Shown here piece by piece: positions 36,483-47,613 of a stretch of DNA of 64,000 nucleotides. The number at the start of each line of letters is the position of its first letter. Position 1 is the stretch's first letter. The translations under genes were made by a program, and so were the position numbers. The stretch is from positions 1,426,001-1,490,000 of the forward strand of contig OY744462.1 of assembly GCA_963556145.1 (NCBI GenBank), given 5' to 3'. The stretch comes from Hygrocybe punicea. Lineage: Eukaryota > Basidiomycota > Agaricomycetes > Agaricales > Hygrophoraceae. Under the pieces are notes generated by a model, which ran no database searches, was not told the origin of the DNA, and saw only the letters and a list, made by a program, of their open reading frames with translations.

Positions 36483-36860
36483 TAACACGTGTAGAGAAAT
36501 CACTGCTTGTAGTAGACTGCTTAATAAACCACCAGTAGCTGACCGTTGGCACTCAAAGTGAAACATTGTGTAGCGGTCAGGTTGCTGAGATTGGGGAGGA
36601 GGTTGAGAGCATCCTGAAGATGGTAGATGATTTAGTTGCTGACGACTGGCATCGCACCAGATGCCACATCAACAAGGTAGATTTGAACGTCACATATTTG
36701 CGACTGTACGCCATGAAGAGAGGCAAGTTGTTCACTGACCTGTGTTGCCAATGTCATAGTAGTTGAATCCATAATATATTGGAGTAAGGGTTCGATGCTG
36801 ATCTCCTCGGGCTTTTGTGCCTCTATCGCAGAAGGGATGTGAAGCAATGTTTTCTGCATT
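36483..36860 (-). pseudogene. RPN8: Fragment of 26S proteasome subunit RPN8/PSMD7
   Basis: The minus strand reads HIPSAIEAQKPEEISIEPLLQYIMD, TLATQVSEQLASLHGVQSQICDVQIYL, then, with frame slips, NHLQDALNLLPNLSN and ANGQLLVVY...SSLLQAVISLHVLVNKN. This is the C-terminal (post-MPN) part of RPN8 in correct order. RPN8 is an essential MPN- subunit of the proteasome lid. The MPN domain is absent, and at least one stop and frame changes are present, so this is a captured or duplicated relic, not the working gene. Element C is inserted exactly at its end. Confidence 0.65.
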
Positions 36861-37324
36861 TCTGTCCTGTTCTAGAATTTGTGTTGTCAGATGATCAGTT
36901 AGGCATTCTGTGTGAGAAGGTATGTCTTTGATCTTCTCCACGCCATAGCAGGCATCTGTTGAAATGCCTACCATCTTATATTTGAGGTTTTTTAGCATTG
37001 TGTCAAAAAAAACAAGAGAGGAAGAGAAAGGCTGACCTGTCTTTCCAACAGTCCTGGTCGTCACACACACCAAAGAGCCAAACAGCATTATAGATGAGCA
37101 TGATGGTGTGTGCCTGCATGCCCTGTACCATGCATAGTGTCCGAGGAGAAAATTTGTGCCCTGGTCTGCCCTTGTTGAACAAGTATCCTAGTCTAGTAAC
37201 TCAGGCCTCGTCCAATTTCCAATCGAACCCTGAGTTGAACAGTAGTCCATGACATGCATGACACATCTAAATGAGTCAGAAACTGCATGATGAAGCAGAA
37301 AGAGATAGACCCTTACAGGAAGTA

Positions 37325-37637
37325 ATTTAAATTCATTTGAGAGTGCGAATACGTGGAATAACTCTAGCATCGCCATTGTCGACCGCAAATGTTGATTATA
37401 TGTCACCATCGAGTGGTAACTCATGTAATAATGAGATGCAATGTGGCCTGGCTCAGTGCTTTGGAAATGGCCAGTGGAGTGCTCATATTTGATTAAGTGA
37501 CACTTCTCCAATAACACAGCTGCAGAATGGGCAATGTCAGCATGCTTCTGGATGAGAGCAAGGTTGTCTTCCATATAGTCTGCTCCAACGCTGTACAGGG
37601 CTGGCAACTTGAGCATATGTACATATCTATGGAACAA
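37325..37637 (-). pseudogene. Fragment of spliceosomal helicase BRR2 (Sec63 domain)
   Basis: An uninterrupted frame of about 100 codons reads LPALYSVGADYMEDNLALIQKHADIAHSAAVLLEKC, HLIKYEHSTGHFQST, GHIASHYYMSYHSMVTYNQHL, MAMLELFHVFALSNEFKLLPV. This is the winged-helix/Sec63 junction of BRR2-type Ski2-like helicases, collinear with the family. The rest of the roughly 2,100-residue protein is missing. The paralogue SLH1/ASCC3 is less likely by the wording but not excluded. It lies 0.5 kb from the RPN8 fragment on the same strand, so both may have been picked up by one element. Confidence 0.7.
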
Positions 37638-38159
37638 CCGTGAGTAAAAATATAGAATCTCATTGACGATACGGACAGATAACTATATCCTAGCCACTGT
37701 AGTGTAGCTCATCTCTGTGCTCTTCCTTGTGATGACATCCCATTTCTCTGGTGTCATGACAAGAATTTGGGTAGTGGAATTCTAGGTTTTTGTCATCTGT
37801 GCATCACCTGTGAGTTCACTGAATCGAATACTGAATGCTGAAAGCCAAGCTGTAAAGTTCCCAACCATTTCTTGAATGGCCTTCATGGGTGCATATATAT
37901 GATTTTGAAAGCATCAACGTTGAAGGTCCCAGTCACATCATCCCAGTACTTGGCCATTTCATTCAGAATAGCCAAGAGAGCAACATTTGTCTGTTATAAA
38001 ACTGTCTGAAATGAGAAATATATGAACCTTAGAAATGTACACACCTTGCCAACCAGCTTGTTGATTTCTCTCTCGGAGTCAGAGTCTGCTTCATATTCCA
38101 TAAAGCTTGCTGAAATATAGCTAATAGTTAACTAAAACACTCTAAGTATACAGGTAGAA

Positions 38160-38320
38160 ATAAACTAAATGTACTCTTCTCCCCAAATGGCCCCACAGAT
38201 GCAAGTAAATATAACAGCAATGCCAAAAAAGAAAGTCCATGTACCATGTGAAACTGTGCAGTTCCAATTCATGCAATTGCACAGCTTCTATCGTGCAAAT
38301 AATAAAAGTGCATGTGAAAC
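38160..38320 (+). repeat. Left copy of a direct repeat flanking the palindrome pair
   Basis: The stretch beginning AAATGTACTCTTC and containing AAATGGCCCC, GATGCAAGTAAA and AACAGCAATGCCA reappears in the same orientation at 42893-43032, with small indels. Confidence 0.75.
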
Positions 38321-38321
38321 A

Positions 38322-40491
38322 CACCTGTGACTCCCAACTGGTTGCACGTCTTAGAGGTGGTGACACACCTCATTACCCCTTCTAGTTAGAGGTAAATTTT
38401 CCTATGTAGGGCCTCCTGCAGTAAACCTGCAATAGCTCGGGCCCTTGTAAAATATAAATGCAGTGATCAGGAGAAGATCTGACATCAGGAACATGTGCCC
38501 TGATGCTCGGATCTTTCCATCACCATGGCTATGGCCCTGCCCATCATTGCAGGGTCACGTGATGACAGCAAGCACAAATAACCCACTACCCCACTGTATT
38601 TCCTTGCAGATTTTTTTACATACCATAGATATATTGCCCTACATGCTGTATATAGACTAATATACATCCTGGGTACTCATCCTCACAGAGATGCCGGATG
38701 GCATCTGAAATTGGTAGCGAAGGGTGCCAGAGGGTGAGTGAGGGATGGTATGGATGATGGGGAGTGGGGAAGGGTGCATGGCATTGGGGGTGGCAATGCG
38801 TGGCAAGGAAAGGTTAGGGAAGTGAGGCAGATGGGGGAAATGGAAAGGGGATGGATGGGGGAGGGCTTCGGTCCCTGAAAAAGCAGAGGGAAGGGGTGAG
38901 TATGTGGAGAAAAAGCAGGAGGGGGGTGCGTGCTCACCTTCACCCTTGGGGCCCTCCATGGCCCTCCCCACAATCCACCATGGATAAATCCAATGGAGAT
39001 GTCACCTTGGACATCCCCATCATCCCTGCCATCATTTTTGCAGTCCAGATTGGTCGTGCCATTGAGTTGCATGTGGTGGCACTGACAGTTGTGGTGGTGA
39101 TATCTGGACAACACTGCTGCCAATGACCATGCCATCACTGTGGGCAACCCTCCATGTTACCTTCATCATTGCCATGACTCTGCACCAATCCTGCCACTGC
39201 TGGTTCCAATGATTGAGGCTGATGGTTGAAAAACTTGGGCGCGGTCCTCTGTAGTTTTGAGGATGTCTGGGGTGGCGATCTCAGTGTGATCATCACCATC
39301 ATCGTCATCCTCCTTGTTTCCATTGTTGTTGAGGGGGTGGGGAGTGGGAGCATGGCAGGAGACAAGTTGGGAGGCAAGTGGGTGGTGGAAAAACACATGT
39401 GACTGATCATATGGCTTTCAACCTTCCACCACCATCACTCCCCCTATTTGCCATGCTCCCACTCCCCAGCCCCTCAACAACAATGGAAATGAGGAGGATG
39501 ATGACAATGGTGATGATTTGCACTGAGATCACCACCCTGGACATCCTCAGAACCGTGCAGGAGTGCCCCCACCATTTTCAACCTTCAACCTCAAACATCA
39601 GAACTAGCAGTGGCGGACAGGGCGCATAGCAAGAAAGGTCATGAAGAATGCATAGAGGGTTTCCTACAGCAATGGCGTCATCAATGGTGTCATCATTGTC
39701 AAGATATCCTTCCCTCAACCACCGCCCTCGCACAACTTGATGACAGGACCGATCAGGATGGCGAAAGCCACAATAGGGCCACTGGGGATGTCGAAGATGC
39801 CATCCCCAGTGTTTCTATTAATGGTGGAATAAATGGAGGGCCATGGGGGGCCTCAACAGCGCAGGTAAGCACACACCCCCTTCCTGTTTTTCCCCCACAT
39901 ATTTACCCCTTCCCACTGTTCATTCAGGGCTGGGAACCCTCCCCCATCCACTACCTTGCATTTTCCACCATCCACCATGCTTCCTCACCCCTTTGCCGCC
40001 ACCCACATCTACCCCCCACCTCTAGGTGCCCTTCCCAAACCCCCATCATCCATCCCACCCCTCACTCACCCTCAAGCACCCTTCACTATCAATGTCAGAC
40101 CCCATCCAGCACCTCTGTGAGGATGAGTACCCAGGATGTATATTAGTCTATATACTGCATGTAGGGCAATATATATGGTATGTAAAAAAATCCACAAGGA
40201 AATACAGTGGGGTAGTGGGTTATTCGTGCTCACTGTTGATGACAGTGAGCACGTGTGACCCTGCAATGATGGGTGGGGCCATAGCAACAGTGATGGAAAG
40301 ATCCGAGCATCAGGGCACATGTTCCTGATGTCAGATCTTCTCCCAATCACTGCATTTATATTTTACAAGGGCCTGAGCCATTGCAGGTTTACTGCAGGAG
40401 GCCCTATGTAGGAAAATTTACCTCTAACTAGAAGGGGTAATGAGGTGTGTCACCACCTCTAAGATGTGTGACAAGTTGGGTGTCACAGGTG
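38322..40491. repeat. Giant palindrome 1 (about 2.2 kb, CpG-depleted)
   Basis: The left arm from CACCTGTGAC... (38322) is the imperfect reverse complement of the right arm ending ...GTCACAGGTG (40491). The centre falls near 39400. Shared blocks include the CCTCCTGCAGTAAACCTGCA stretch, the GAGTACCCAGGATGTATATTAGTC block and the pyrimidine-rich CCCCATCCA tract. No transposase is encoded; open frames in it are proline-rich translations of the C-rich tract. It is a diverged relative of palindrome 2, differing largely by TpG/CpA where palindrome 2 has CpG. Confidence 0.8.
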
Positions 40492-40500
40492 GTGGTACAT

Positions 40501-42887
40501 CCACCTGACCTTCCCACACTAAGAGCCTAACGATAGTGGCTGATCATGAGTCTCAGCCACTATTGTTAGGCTCTACTTTGCTAAAATCCCTTCCCCAGCC
40601 ATAAATCGTGTCTCAAACCGTGATTTAACATAGTATAAGTAAAACTGTAGTGTCCTATATATGGTAATAACCCGAACAGGAACATCAGGTCCGGTCAGGA
40701 ACAAGGGCGCTGATGGGCTCGGGCTTTCCCTTCACCGTTGCCATGGCCCCGCCCATCACTTACTGGCACGCGCGCTCGTCATCGTCGACGTTGAGCACGA
40801 CTATTTCACTGTCCCGCCGTCTTTTCTTGCAGAATGTTTTACACATCATAGACATATTACCCTACATGTTTTATATAGACTAATATAGATGGAAATACAC
40901 GAAATAAAGGAGAAATAAAATAAATAAATAATAATAATACATGGGGTGCCCCCGGCAAATGGGTGAGTACTCACCTTTGCAGAGGTGCCGGATTGGGTCT
41001 AAACTTGACGGTGATGGGTGCTGGAGGGTGGGTGATGGGCAGGATGGACACTGGGGGCGGGGAAAGGTGCATGGAGTGGGGGGTGGCAATGGGTGGTGAG
41101 GAAATGGCCAGGAAGCGAGGTGGATGGGGGAAATGGAGAGGGGATGGATGGGGGAGGGCTCCTGGCCCCAAACGAGTGGCGGGAAGGGGTAAGTACGTGG
41201 GGAAAAAGCAGGAGGGAGGTGGGTACTCACCTTCACCATTAAGGCCCCCCATTGCCCCCTTTGCATTCCATCATCGATAAAACCAATGGGACGTCATCTC
41301 AGACGTCCCCATCGTCCATGCCATGGGTTTCGCGGTCCAGGTCCGTCGCGCCATTGAGTTGCGCGAGGGTGGTGACATGGGTGGTTGCGATGGCGATATC
41401 TTGACGACGTCGCCGCCATTTACCACACCATCGCCGGTGGCAGCCCTCCATGTTGCCTTCATCGTGTTCGTTGCTGTGCGCCAAGCCCGCCACCACTGGT
41501 TTCGATGTTCGAGGCCGTTGGTTNNNNNNNNNNNNNNNNNNNNNNNNNNNNNNNNNNNNNNNNNNNNNNNNNNNNNNNNNNNNNNNNNNNNNNNNNNNNN
41601 NNNNNNNNNNNNNNNNNNNNNNNNNNNNNNNNNNNNNNNNNNNNNNNNNNNNNNNNNNNNNNNNNNNNNNNNNNNNNNNNNNNNNNNNNNNNNNNNNNNN
41701 NNNNNNNNNNNNNNNNNNNNNNNCCCCCATTCGCCATACTCCCACCCCCCACCCCCTCAACAACGACGGAAACAAAGAGGAGGAGCATGATGGCGACGAT
41801 ATGCACCGAGAATGCCTCCCCGGACGTCCTCAAAACCGCGCAGGAGCGCGCCCGACCTTTTCAACCAATGGCCTCGAACATCGAAACCAGTGGTGGCGGG
41901 CTTGGTGCACAGCAACGAACACGATGAAGGCAACATGGAGGGCTGCCACCGGCGATGGTGTGGTAAATGGCGGCGACGTCGTCAAGATATCGCCATCGCA
42001 ACCACCCATGTCCACCACCCTCACGCAACTCAATGGCGCGACGGACCTGGACCGCGAAACCCATGGCATGGACGATGGGGACGTCTGAGATGACGTCCCC
42101 ATTGGTTTTATCGATGATGGAATGCAAAGGGGGCAATGGGGGGCCTTAATGGTGAAGGTGAGTACCCACCTCCCTCCTGCTTTTTCCCCACGTACTTACC
42201 CCTTCCCGCCACTCGTTTGGGGCCAGGAGCCCTCCCCCATCCATCCCCTCTCCATTTCCCCCATCCACCTCGCTTCCTGGCCATTTCCTCACCACCCATT
42301 GCCACCCCCCACTCCATGCACCTTTCCCCGCCCCCAGTGTCCATCCTGCCCATCACCCACCCTCCAGCACCCATCACCGTCAAGTTTAGACCCAATCCGG
42401 CACCTCTGCAAAGGTGAGTACTCACCCATTTGCCGGGGGCACCCCATGTATTATTATTATTTATTTATTTTATTTCTCCTTTATTTCGTGTATTTCCATC
42501 TATATTAGTCTATATAAAACATGTAGGGTAATATGTCTATGATGTGTAAAACATTCTGCAAGAAAAGACGGCGGGACAGTGAAATAGTCGTGCTCAACGT
42601 CGACGATGACGAGCGCGCGTGCCAGTAAGTGATGGGCGGGGCCATGGCAACGGTGAAGGGAAAGCCCGAGCCCATCAGCGCCCTTGTTCCTGACCGGACC
42701 TGATGTTCCTGTTCGGGTTATTACCATATATAGGACACTACAGTTTTACTTATACTATGTTAAATCACGGTTTGAGACACGATTTATGGCTGGGGAAGGG
42801 ATTTTAGCAAAGTAGAGCCTAACAATAGTGGCTGAGACTCATGATCAGCCACTATCGTTAGGCTCTTAGTGTGGGAAGGTCAGGTGG
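40501..42887. repeat. Giant palindrome 2 (about 2.4 kb, near-perfect, CpG-rich)
   Basis: The left arm 40501-41523 and right arm 41864-42887 are almost identical in inverted orientation. The same 128-codon frame can be read from either arm without a difference (41266-40880 minus, 42122-42508 plus). The centre consists of 200 N plus 41724-41863. Ends show AGAGCCTAACGATAGTGGCT-type short inverted repeats. No transposase gene. Probably a foldback transposon or a large MITE. Confidence 0.85.
41524..41723. other. Assembly gap (200 N)
   Basis: Exactly 200 unknown bases at the centre of palindrome 2. By comparison with palindrome 1, the gap should hold the left-arm counterpart of 41724-41863 plus a short loop. 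Confidence 0.99.
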
Positions 42888-42892
42888 GTACA

Positions 42893-43032
42893 TCATATAA
42901 ATGTACTCTTCAAGTTCTCCCAAATGGCCCCAAAGATGCAAGTAAACATAACAGCAATGCCAATGCAGTTCCAATTCACATGATCATGCAGCTTCTATGA
43001 TATCACGCAAATAATGAAAGTGCCATATAATG
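42893..43032 (+). repeat. Right copy of the direct repeat flanking the palindrome pair
   Basis: It matches 38160-38320 in the same orientation (AAATGTACTCTTC..., AAATGGCCCC, GATGCAAGTAAA, AACAGCAATGCCA, GCAGTTCCAATTCA). The element at 43,041 begins only 8 bp (its target duplication) beyond this copy. Confidence 0.75.
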
Positions 43033-43904
43033 CTTCATTTTAGTGTTGCCATGGCTCGGTCCAGAACTGTTAGCCATTGGAGCCAGACCAATAATGAGCT
43101 GAGCTGAGCTAATCACTCAGCTAATGGTTAAACCTCGGCTTAGCCATGGCTAGCCATTATTAGCCATTACCAAATATCCAAATTAGGAAATTTAGGTTTC
43201 CAGCCTGTTTACTGGCTTTAACTTCACTCAGATAACCCCTTGGCTGCCTCCCACACCTCACAAACATGTACGGCCACATTCCACAAGGTCCTCAGGTGTT
43301 TCTTTTTCTTTTTGCATATCTCCACGTAACATACCTATGTACATGTATATGAAAAAAATGAAATATACCTACTTATATGCACCTTCCGAAGCACCTGTGA
43401 AAGGGCAGGTGGCCTGAACACCTCATGAATACCATGCACATGTCAATTTACACAGCCATATATATTCGCAAGGTGGACTGGGCAGCTAGTGAATGACATG
43501 GGTTGTCAAATCCGTGTGGGTATGGGTATGGGTTGCCATATTTGGACCCATGCCAAACCCGTACCCAGACACAGGTTACACAGGTCACTGGTGGGTACAA
43601 CTGACCCCCAACAACCCTCGGAACACAAGGTAAGTACTGATATTTTGATCTTTTTATCACTCCTTATCTATTTCAACTTATCTATTTTAGCTACAACCAC
43701 GATCCCGACGCAACTAAACCCGGTACCATGACACATCAAAACACACATGCAACAATACAACGACAACAATATCAACACAACCACGACAGAAAAGATTGCA
43801 GTGGGGAGTAGTGCGCCCACTCCTGCTGCTATCGGTAAGTTTTTACTCAATTCATTCATTTTATTTTACTAACAGCTAAACCTAACAATGCAAAACGCAA
43901 AACA

Positions 43905-44155
43905 CCAGCACCAACATCCACACCAGCACCAATGTCCACACCAGCACCAATGTCCACACCAGCACCAATGTCCATGCCAGCACCAACATCCACGCCAATG
44001 CCAACATCCACGCTGATGCCAACATCCATGCCAATGCCTATGCTGATGCCAACATCCACGACAATGTCCATGCTATTGCCAATGCCAACACCCACCAACG
44101 CCCACACCCACACCCACACCCACACCCACACCCACACCCACACACCCACACCCTC
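43905..44155. repeat. Minisatellite CACCAGCACCAATGTCCA (18 bp) and CACACC tract
   Basis: Several 18-bp units, first near-identical (43905-43980) then degrading into ATGCCAACATCCACG variants to about 44090, followed by a CACACC hexamer run at 44100-44155. Confidence 0.85.
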
Positions 44156-44839
44156 GCTGGCACCTCCACTCTCACCAACACCACGCTGAACTCCCCACCA
44201 ACACCCTCGGATCACAGCTGACCACACCAAAACACCTCGCAGAAGCACACTGTGACGTCAATTGACATTGGCGCTGCAACCACAAGGTACCAGGAGGTGG
44301 CCAGCCCTGCCCACAGCCATCAGTTGTGGGTATGATGTGGCTGGTACGCATCATACCCACAACCCACATAAGACCATTGCAACACCACCAGGTAACCCAC
44401 GTAAGACCTGTACCCATGGCAGCGGGTACGGGTCTTCGTGGGTACGGGTATGAGTTGCAAGAAAATACCTGCAATAGACCCGTGTCATTCACTATGGGCA
44501 GCAGGAAGAGGGGCGGACTCATCCTCTTTTCCTTTCCTGTTGCTCCTGCCCTGTCCATCATCATTGGCCTTGTCCATTGTTATGGTCCTTGTGTTCACCT
44601 TGCGATGCCATGTGCACGTCAATTGACATGGCTGTACCCATTCGCAAGGTGGTGGTTGACTCAGGGAGGCAGTGGGGCAGGGCTATGGGGAGAGGGGTGG
44701 GGACTTCTCGTCTTCGTTCCCCCTCACTGTTGCTCTTGCCCCATCCATCCTGGGTTGTCACCGTTTCCCATTGATGTCAATGTTGCTGTCATTGTAACCT
44801 GCCAGGTCATAGTCGTGGTTGCTGTTAGTGCTAATATAC

Positions 44840-45013
44840 ATACATCTGGCTCTTCCGGGTAAGAATCACAGTGCCACAGGGGGTAAGCTTTGTGAAAATG
44901 CTGCTGGTGGTTTCGATGCCAAGGGTGAGGGGACAAATGTCAACAAGAACGACTGACTTGGTGCCCTCCGCACCTGAAAGAATACCACCTTGGACAGCAG
45001 CACCATAGGCCAC
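44840..45013 (-). pseudogene. Fragment of ER Hsp70 (BiP/KAR2-type)
   Basis: The frame reads [57 protein letters not shown]. This spans the end of the nucleotide-binding domain, the interdomain linker ([12 protein letters not shown]) and the start of the substrate-binding domain. The wording is closer to BiP than to cytosolic Hsp70. Upstream pieces at 45050-45200 may be further remnants but are not clear. The fragment lies entirely inside element E, so it is best read as a captured exon; it cannot make a working chaperone. Confidence 0.75.
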
Positions 45014-46419
45014 AGTGGATTTTCACAACCATTGTCATCGTCATCATTGAAAAGTGAACAATATGGGTGAATGAAGGAGGTCATCGTTGTGAACGATGAG
45101 GAAATTTCGATTTGGGCACCCTCGTCCATTGATCCCAAGGAATATGTCATGCTGGAGCTGGAACTGGTGGCCCCAGATGACACAGAAGTGGTGCGAGTAA
45201 GGGGATTGTAGTCATGGATGAGTAAGAGTGACAGTGGGGGAACGATAGATGTGCGGTGTCCTGTCTGATCAAGCGGCAGAATTGGCGGTCTAGTGATGGG
45301 AGTGGGGGTGACGATGGGAGGCGAGGTTGTAGAATGACATTGAGCAACGGGGAGCAGCTGCAGTTGGGAAATTGGAGGCTGAGATAGCTCAAATGTGTGC
45401 AGTTGCCTCAGATCGCCAAATAGATACACCATCATACAAACCTGTATGTTTTTAACTGTCAGAGTGATGAATTCAGAAGTTGAGGAAGAACATACACCAT
45501 TAAGACTGGCTATCAGGACTGTTTAACCCTTGGGAGAAAAAACTACTTTGGTGATAATTTCCACACAGCCACCTCATCAGACACCATGGAATTTGGTCAT
45601 CGAAGAATCAATCAAGACAAAGATAAGTGCTTACCCAATGCATGAATAGCTGATTGCCAAGCCATCCATGTCCATGTCCATATCCAGCCTCGGGAGCACA
45701 TTGGATCCAGGCGAAAATGCCTACTCATCAACATCTGCCAGCAGCAGCCATAGCGGCAAAGACACTGTTGGTTGGTGGTGGTGGTGGTGGTGGTGGTGCC
45801 TGAACTTGCAAGCCTGAGTTCAAGGTTTTGGTTGCAGGGTGTTGGGATGCAGCTGTGTTACTGTCATGCATAGCTACACAGATCTTCATTAGTAAAATGC
45901 AAGAAAAAAAACTTACTAATGCAGCAGAGGTGGGTGCACAACCCTCCGCTATGTCTGGGACTAGCGCACATCACTTGTCATTGCTGCTGGCACTGCTGTT
46001 GCCATCATTGCCACTGCTACTGTTTGCCGTCACTGTGGTCATTGGTCATTGCTGCTGCTGGCCAGGCTGCTGTTGTAGTAATAAAAAAAAAAGATTCAAG
46101 AAAAGACATAATGTTGCCGCTTCCTTGCTCACCACTCTGCTGGTCGCCATTAGGGTGCTGTGGCCTTTGTTTTGGGTCAGCCTGCATTGTCATGAGCCGG
46201 TGTGGTTGTGGCTGTTGGCGTCAGGTATGGTGGTGTCACTCACATGTTTGTGCAGTGAGATTGGTGGACCTTGTTGGTTGTCCACTGTTAATTTCCTTTT
46301 TTGGATGGTTTAGCCATTGCCACAACGGTCTGGTCCGGCTAACAACCCATATATGGGTTAGCCGTTGTTAGCCGTAGCCGAGCCAAGCCAGACCAAGCCA
46401 TGACAACACTACTTTGTTT

Positions 46420-47600
46420 GCATGCAAGTGCTGAGCTGTGACCTCTGGGATGGCTTGAAATTAATTCCTAATCAATTAAAATTTCTTGCAATGTCCCCCT
46501 GTTGTCCAGATTTCTGGGTAGATGGGGGGCCCTTGTCCTAACTTTGGAACTGGCATTTTTGCCACCTGGAGCAGTTTTGACCATTACCCTGGCATTTTGT
46601 GCTAAAACCTCAAAATTTGTCTGGATTTTGATCTGGCTTTAGTAGAGACAATCGGGGGTCCTTCTTGACATCAGGTGCCAAGTCAATCTGCCCTCAAGAA
46701 GAAACCAAAAGTGTTGGGTAGCCATAGCTGCTTTTGGTTTGGAGTGAGTGTCTGTCCACTGGTAAACTGGTGTGTGGCTTGGGCTGCAACTGCAACTGCA
46801 CCCGGAGGAGAGACATTGCCATTTTGAAGAAGTCCAAGGATATCCTTTGGTCAGTGGTCTTCCCACCCCCTGTTCACTAATCTCTGGGACCTCACAGTCC
46901 ACAGAAGGTATGTTGCTCAATGCTCATACATCTTTCACGGTTATGCCCACTCTATATCTGAGTCACAACAGAACCTATATCCTGGCACCTTTAGGGTAAC
47001 CCTCAGGCAGGGCTCTTGCTTGCACATATTACCGAGTTTTTTGTTGGACCACCCGAGGCAGGCCAGATATGTATTCCTGGAATCATCACCTCATGTCGCT
47101 CATCAAGGATCTCCATTCTCCTACATCTTCCAAGTCAGATTGTGGTTGTGCCTTACGAAATGGGCATGCCGTGATCCACCAAAAAGAAGGAACTTTAAGC
47201 AGACCTGGCAACAGATCCCATAAGTTCCAGGCCATTGAGGCCCAGTGAAAAGTCCAAAGTTTAAAATAGTTTTCCGTCATGTAATTACCATTTGAATTTT
47301 TTTTTTTCCTTATTGCACTCTGGAACAAAGTTTGCCGATTCAAATATATCCAGAGCGATTAAAATTTCAAGTGAAAAACAATGTGATGCTGTATGTACTA
47401 GTATGAACAAGCCCATTTCCTTCTGCCCCACTGCCCCGCTGCCCCTCCTCCACCTCCGTTCTGCACACCAATCCACTTTCTAATCGATCCACTGTATGGT
47501 CAAGATGCCGCCACCACCTTTGCTGCCTTCCCTGCCACTGCCTTTGCTTCCTTGATGTCTTGTTTGATTTTGGAACTCTTCTGGGCATAAACATGTTGCA
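46420..47600. other. No recognised gene
   Basis: CpG-poor intergenic or transposon-derived DNA. Short open frames at 46639-46920 and 46772-46999 are not family-like. A poly-T run is at 47298-47308. Confidence 0.35.
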
Positions 47601-47613
47601 CAGAAATGTCAGG

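Larger units (their letters stand above)
43041..46411. mobile_element. hAT-like non-autonomous element E carrying a host-gene fragment
   Basis: Ends are TAGTGTTGCCATGGCTCGG on the left and (inverted) TAGTGTTGTCATGGCTTGG on the right. The flanking octamers are CTTCATTT (43033-43040) and CTTTGTTT (46412-46419), 6 of 8 matching. Length 3,371 bp. Subterminal DNA is rich in TTAGCC/GGCTAA. Internal content: an 18-bp minisatellite, a CACACC tract, ACAGG/GGGTACGGG-type repeats (43500-44460) and a fragment of an ER Hsp70 gene. No transposase. Confidence 0.75.

Noticed and set aside
41524..41723. Protein frames running through the gap
   Set aside because: They consist of unknown residues from N bases and carry no information.
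40880..42508. Proline/histidine-rich 128-codon frame present in both arms of palindrome 2
   Set aside because: It is a translation of a C-rich tract and appears twice only because the arms are identical; palindrome 1 does not preserve it as a protein.
43908..44189. Met/Pro/Thr repeat protein
   Set aside because: It is an in-frame reading of the 18-bp minisatellite with no start context or flanking coding sequence.
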